A stretch of 64,000 nucleotides of DNA, from contig DLHO01000019.1 of NCBI GenBank assembly GCA_002483265.1, forward strand, positions 62,001-126,000, read 5' to 3'. Shown in pieces: positions 60,867 to 64,000 of the stretch; positions within the stretch are counted from its first letter, which is position 1; every line of letters begins with the position of its first letter. The stretch is from Flavobacteriales bacterium UBA7666 (GTDB lineage: Bacteria; Bacteroidota; Bacteroidia; Flavobacteriales_D; Crocinitomicaceae). A program made the translations under genes and the position numbers. The notes under the pieces were generated by a model, which saw only the letters and a list, made by a program, of their open reading frames with translations, searched no databases and was not told the origin of the DNA.

Positions 60867-62891
60867 TTATTTTTTGCGTGCCTGTAATTCAAACAATTCA
60901 TCACGTAAACGAGCTGCTTCAATGAAGTCCAGATCTTTCGCGGCTTTTTCCATTTGTTTGCGTTTGGCAACGATTGCTTTTTCCAATTCTTCCGGGTCTT
61001 TGTAGTTTACCTTTGGCTCAGCTGCAAATAATCCGGTTCCGGCTTCGTAAGGAGTATATTTTTGCGCTCGTATTTCCGGATCGCCATCGGCTACCTTGGT
61101 CGATTTCAAAATCACTTCTTTCGATTTATTCAATGCTGTTGGAACTAATCCGTGTTCTTCATTGTATGCAATCTGCATGGCTCTTCTGCGTTCTGTTTCG
61201 GAAATGGTACGCGCCATGGAATCTGTCATTTTATCGGCATACATGATCACACGTCCGTTTACGTTTCGTGCCGCACGACCAACCGTCTGTACAAGTGAAC
61301 GCTCGTTTCTCAAAAATCCTTCTTTGTCTGCATCGATGATAGCTACCAAGCTTACTTCCGGTAAATCCAGACCTTCACGGAGTAAGTTCACTCCGATCAG
61401 TACATCAAATTCGCCCAAGCGCAACTGACGCAGAATCTCTACGCGCTCAATCGTATCAATGTCCGAGTGAATGTAACGACAGGCAATACCCAATTTATCT
61501 AGGTATTTCTGTAGTTCTTCCGCCATGCGTTTGGTTAGCGTAGTTACCAGAGTACGTTCGTCTTTTTCAATGCGTATCTGCATTTCCTCAATCAAATCAT
61601 CAATCTGGTTCAAGCTCGGACGTACCTCAATAATGGGATCCAATAATCCGGTAGGGCGGATCAATTGCTCCACTACAACACCTTCCGATTGCTCTAGTTC
61701 AAAATCTGCCGGAGTTGCGGAAACATAGACGATCTGGTTGATCAGTGATTGAAATTCATCAAACATCAAAGGTCGGTTGTCCATAGCAGCCTGAATGCGG
61801 AATCCATATTCCACCAGGTTTATTTTTCGTGCCCGGTCACCGCCATACATGGCACGGATCTGAGGCATCGTTACGTGACTTTCGTCAGCGATCATGAGAT
61901 AATCGTCGGGGAAGTAATCCAACAAACAGAAAGGCCGTGTTCCCGGCTCTCGTTGATCAAAGTAGCGTGAATAATTCTCAATTCCGGAACAGTAACCCAG
62001 TTCGCGCATCATTTCCATGTCGTAAGAAGTGCGTTCTTCCAGTCGTTTTGCTTCGAGTATTTTTCCTTCGCGCTTGAAATTTTCGACCTGAATCACCATG
62101 TCTTCACCGATTTGGTCAATTGCTCTACGTGTAGTTGCAGGACTGGAAACAAAAATGTTTGCCGGATAAATGTTGATTTCCTGAAAACTCTCGATTTCGG
62201 AATTGTTCTCCGGATCAATCGTTCGGATGCGTTCAATTTCATCGCCCCAAAACTCCACGCGCAAGGCATGATCTGAATAAGCCAGATTAATATCAATTGT
62301 ATCTCCTTTTACACGAAAGGTTCCGCGTTTGAATTCGGCCTCCGTTCGGGAATATAAATTTTCAACCAAACGAAGCAGGAATTTGTTTCGGGGGAACAAC
62401 TGTCCCACGTGGATAGGAATAATGGAGTTTGCAAATTCATTCGGATTTCCGATCCCGTAAATACAGCTCACCGAAGCAACTACAATCACATCTCTTCTTC
62501 CTGAGAGCAGGGAAGAGGTAGTCGAAAGCCGCAATTTTTCAATTTCATCGTTGATCTGTAAATCCTTTTCAATATAGGTATCTGTTACCGGCAAATAGGC
62601 TTCCGGTTGATAGTAGTCGTAATAACTGACAAAGTATTCTACTGCATTGTTCGGGAAGAATTGCTTGAACTCACCGTAAAGCTGAGCAGCAAGTGTTTTG
62701 TTGTGAGACAAAATCAGCGTAGGTTTAGCTACCTGCTGAATCACGTTTGCCATCGTAAAGGTTTTCCCACTTCCAGTCACTCCCAGGAGGGTTTGGGCAA
62801 AATGTCCGTCACGCAATCCGCTGACCAATTGTTCAATGGCAACAGGTTGATCCCCCGTCGGTTTAAAATCAGAAGTGAGTTGGAAATCCAT
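60867..62891 (-). CDS. uvrB: Excinuclease ABC subunit B
   Basis: The 674-residue protein is full length. The P-loop is GVTGSGKTFT (37-46), the beta-hairpin region holds YYDYYQPEAYLP, and RPTGLLDP, EMGLDLPEVS and QTVGRAARNVNG are helicase-like motifs. The last 40 residues form a UVR helix hairpin (RKQMEKAAKDLDF). UvrB verifies damage and loads UvrC in nucleotide excision repair. A promoter box lies only five bases before the ATG. Confidence 0.97.
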   Translation of the reverse strand: MDFQLTSDFKPTGDQPVAIEQLVSGLRDGHFAQTLLGVTGSGKTFTMANVIQQVAKPTLILSHNKTLAAQLYGEFKQFFPNNAVEYFVSYYDYYQPEAYLPVTDTYIEKDLQINDEIEKLRLSTTSSLLSGRRDVIVVASVSCIYGIGNPNEFANSIIPIHVGQLFPRNKFLLRLVENLYSRTEAEFKRGTFRVKGDTIDINLAYSDHALRVEFWGDEIERIRTIDPENNSEIESFQEINIYPANIFVSSPATTRRAIDQIGEDMVIQVENFKREGKILEAKRLEERTSYDMEMMRELGYCSGIENYSRYFDQREPGTRPFCLLDYFPDDYLMIADESHVTMPQIRAMYGGDRARKINLVEYGFRIQAAMDNRPLMFDEFQSLINQIVYVSATPADFELEQSEGVVVEQLIRPTGLLDPIIEVRPSLNQIDDLIEEMQIRIEKDERTLVTTLTKRMAEELQKYLDKLGIACRYIHSDIDTIERVEILRQLRLGEFDVLIGVNLLREGLDLPEVSLVAIIDADKEGFLRNERSLVQTVGRAARNVNGRVIMYADKMTDSMARTISETERRRAMQIAYNEEHGLVPTALNKSKEVILKSTKVADGDPEIRAQKYTPYEAGTGLFAAEPKVNYKDPEELEKAIVAKRKQMEKAAKDLDFIEAARLRDELFELQARKK

Positions 62892-62896
62892 AATAA

Positions 62897-62904
62897 CAAA
62901 TATA
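62897..62904 (-). promoter_or_regulatory. -7 box directly before uvrB
   Basis: Minus-strand TATATTTG, a perfect TAnnTTTG match, ending five bases before the uvrB ATG. A transcript started here would have almost no leader. No TTG was seen upstream at the expected distance. Confidence 0.55.
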
Positions 62905-62975
62905 GCGAATTGTCAGAATGAAAAGCAGAAACAGAATGAGGATTTGATCATCATATGAAGGGAATCTAAGAAACC

Positions 62976-63007
62976 TTTTCAATTCTCCATTTTACATTTT
63001 CAATTAA
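62976..63007. repeat. 32-base TTTTACATTTT-family repeat, copy 2
   Basis: Reverse complement of 51880-51911 at 31 of 32 positions, in the divergent uvrB-TerC gap. Confidence 0.8.
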
Positions 63008-63010
63008 TCC

Positions 63011-63018
63011 TATCTTTG
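63011..63018 (+). promoter_or_regulatory. -7 box for the TerC-family gene
   Basis: TATCTTTG is a perfect TAnnTTTG match, 39 bases before the ATG at 63058. A TTG start at 63016 lies within it and is rejected. Confidence 0.55.
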
Positions 63019-63057
63019 TATCTCTTTAAAAAACACGTCAAGAATACGCAGCGCCCT

Positions 63058-63816
63058 ATGATGAAACAATTCCATGAATTTGCAGCACTAATGACAGAGC
63101 ACCCGGTGAATGCTATTTTACTGATTCTGGGAATTTTACTGCTTGAAATTATTTTGTCATTCGACAATGCGGCCGTTCTTGCAACCATGGTAAAAGATTT
63201 GCCAAAAGAGCAACAGGCAAAAGCATTGAAATACGGAATTCTGGGAGCCTACCTGTTTCGCGGATTGGCTTTGATCCTGGTGGAATCGATCCTGAGTATC
63301 TGGTGGTTTAAACCTATTGGTGGAGCTTATCTGATCTACATGGCAGTGAAGCATTTCGCAGCCAAAAGTGTACAACAGGAAATCGATGACGAAGTAGCGG
63401 AAACGAAGAAAAGTTTCATTTACCGCGGAACCGTTGGTGTAATCGGGATTTTCTGGTCTACCGTACTAGCCGTAGAGTTCATGGATATCGTATTTTCAAT
63501 CGACAATATTTTCGCAGTAGTTGCCTACTCGGATAATGTGATCCTGATCTGTATCGGAGTCTTCATCGGGATTTTAGCGATGCGTTATGTGGCGAAGTAT
63601 TTCGTGATCTTAATGGAGAAATATCCCTTTCTGGAGAATGCTGCTTTCCTGGTGATTGGAATTTTGGGAATAAAATTGTGTTTGGCGCTACTGGTTCATT
63701 ATGTTCCATCTACCAAATGGATTGAATCGGAGCAGTTTGATCTTTGTATTTCCGGTTTAACGCTTGCGATCTTTGTAGTTCCAATCCTGTTATTCCGCGC
63801 TAAGAAAGATAAATAA
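63058..63816 (+). CDS. TerC-family membrane protein
   Basis: From the ATG at 63058 the protein has 252 residues. Seven or eight hydrophobic segments are visible, with the TerC signature EIILSFDNAAVLATMVKDLP and a second copy VEFMDIVFSIDNIFAVVA, plus conserved Asp residues for metal handling. TerC proteins are implicated in metal transport and stress resistance. Its stop codon is the start of a CACATAG-family repeat. Confidence 0.9.
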   Translation: MMKQFHEFAALMTEHPVNAILLILGILLLEIILSFDNAAVLATMVKDLPKEQQAKALKYGILGAYLFRGLALILVESILSIWWFKPIGGAYLIYMAVKHFAAKSVQQEIDDEVAETKKSFIYRGTVGVIGIFWSTVLAVEFMDIVFSIDNIFAVVAYSDNVILICIGVFIGILAMRYVAKYFVILMEKYPFLENAAFLVIGILGIKLCLALLVHYVPSTKWIESEQFDLCISGLTLAIFVVPILLFRAKKDK

Positions 63817-63850
63817 CCACATAGATACATAGATCACATAGTTTTTAGGA
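63815..63850. repeat. CACATAG-family repeat at window end
   Basis: AACCACATAGATACATAGAT followed by CACATAG. It begins in the TerC stop codon. The rest of the window to 64000 shows no gene. Confidence 0.65.
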
Positions 63851-64000
63851 ATAGTGAAAGACTACTTCGTTTTCCATACTTCGTAGTTTAAAAGGTGGAG
63901 TATCCACGCTGTATTCATACACTATCGTGAGAGCATTTGTACTTGATCTATGGGATATTAAGTTTCAATCGTCTCCTATTTTCGTACTACATAAAATACG

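Overview
The window looks like chromosomal DNA of a free-living Bacteroidetes, most likely a Flavobacteriales member close to Fluviicola/Crocinitomicaceae. Reasons: several TAnnTTTG promoter boxes instead of the usual -10 hexamer; a type IX secretion (T9SS) and gliding gene set (gldJ, a porP/sprF gene, porU, porV, porX); a cargo nuclease with a T9SS sorting tail; many LxxC-type lipoproteins; moderate-to-low G+C. No rRNA, tRNA, CRISPR array, transposase or phage gene was recognised. The genus is an inference.

Layout. 1-2.7 kb: truncated Glu/Leu-type dehydrogenase, anmK, acyl-CoA dehydrogenase. 2.8-12.6 kb: murF-gldJ and a porP/sprF gene on the minus strand, divergent from porU-porV, with ispF overlapping porV by one base. 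13-16 kb: GNAT acetyltransferase, then bioB-bioF; bioF carries an in-frame copy of an intergenic repeat. 16-24 kb: twin lipoproteins, then a tetR-controlled RND efflux operon (tolC, adaptor, pump) with matching palindromic operators before tetR and before tolC. 24-36.9 kb: mostly minus-strand accessory genes (DUF3050, DoxX-like, serine hydrolase, DUF4180, UDG-like, RDD, many small lipoproteins) separated by dispersed repeats.

36.9-41.1 kb is the most notable region: an apparent three-gene minus-strand operon coding for a 963-residue SIR2-STAND-repeat protein, a one-HKD phospholipase D-family protein and a GIY-YIG nuclease-like protein. The large gene is clearly more AT-rich than its surroundings. 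It resembles an Avs/SIR2-STAND antiphage defence protein, and the pairing with two nuclease-like genes is not one I recognise.

41.4-64 kb: T9SS-exported nuclease, SRPBCC and HD-domain proteins, porX-tsaE-ald, a histidine kinase, an SF1 helicase, a Nat-type ABC exporter, beta-barrel proteins (one followed by the relic of a second copy), a SlyD-like isomerase, a zinc phospholipase C/S1-P1-like protein, comB, uvrB and a TerC-family protein.

Genes that work together: gldJ, porP/sprF, porU, porV and porX belong to export and gliding; the nuclease at 41.4 kb is a probable client of that machinery. bioB and bioF are consecutive biotin-pathway genes. The TetR regulator, TolC, adaptor and RND pump form one efflux unit.

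The intergenic DNA is unusual. Almost every longer gap holds short dispersed repeats of at least ten families, and in at least seven genes the stop codon lies inside or directly against such a repeat.
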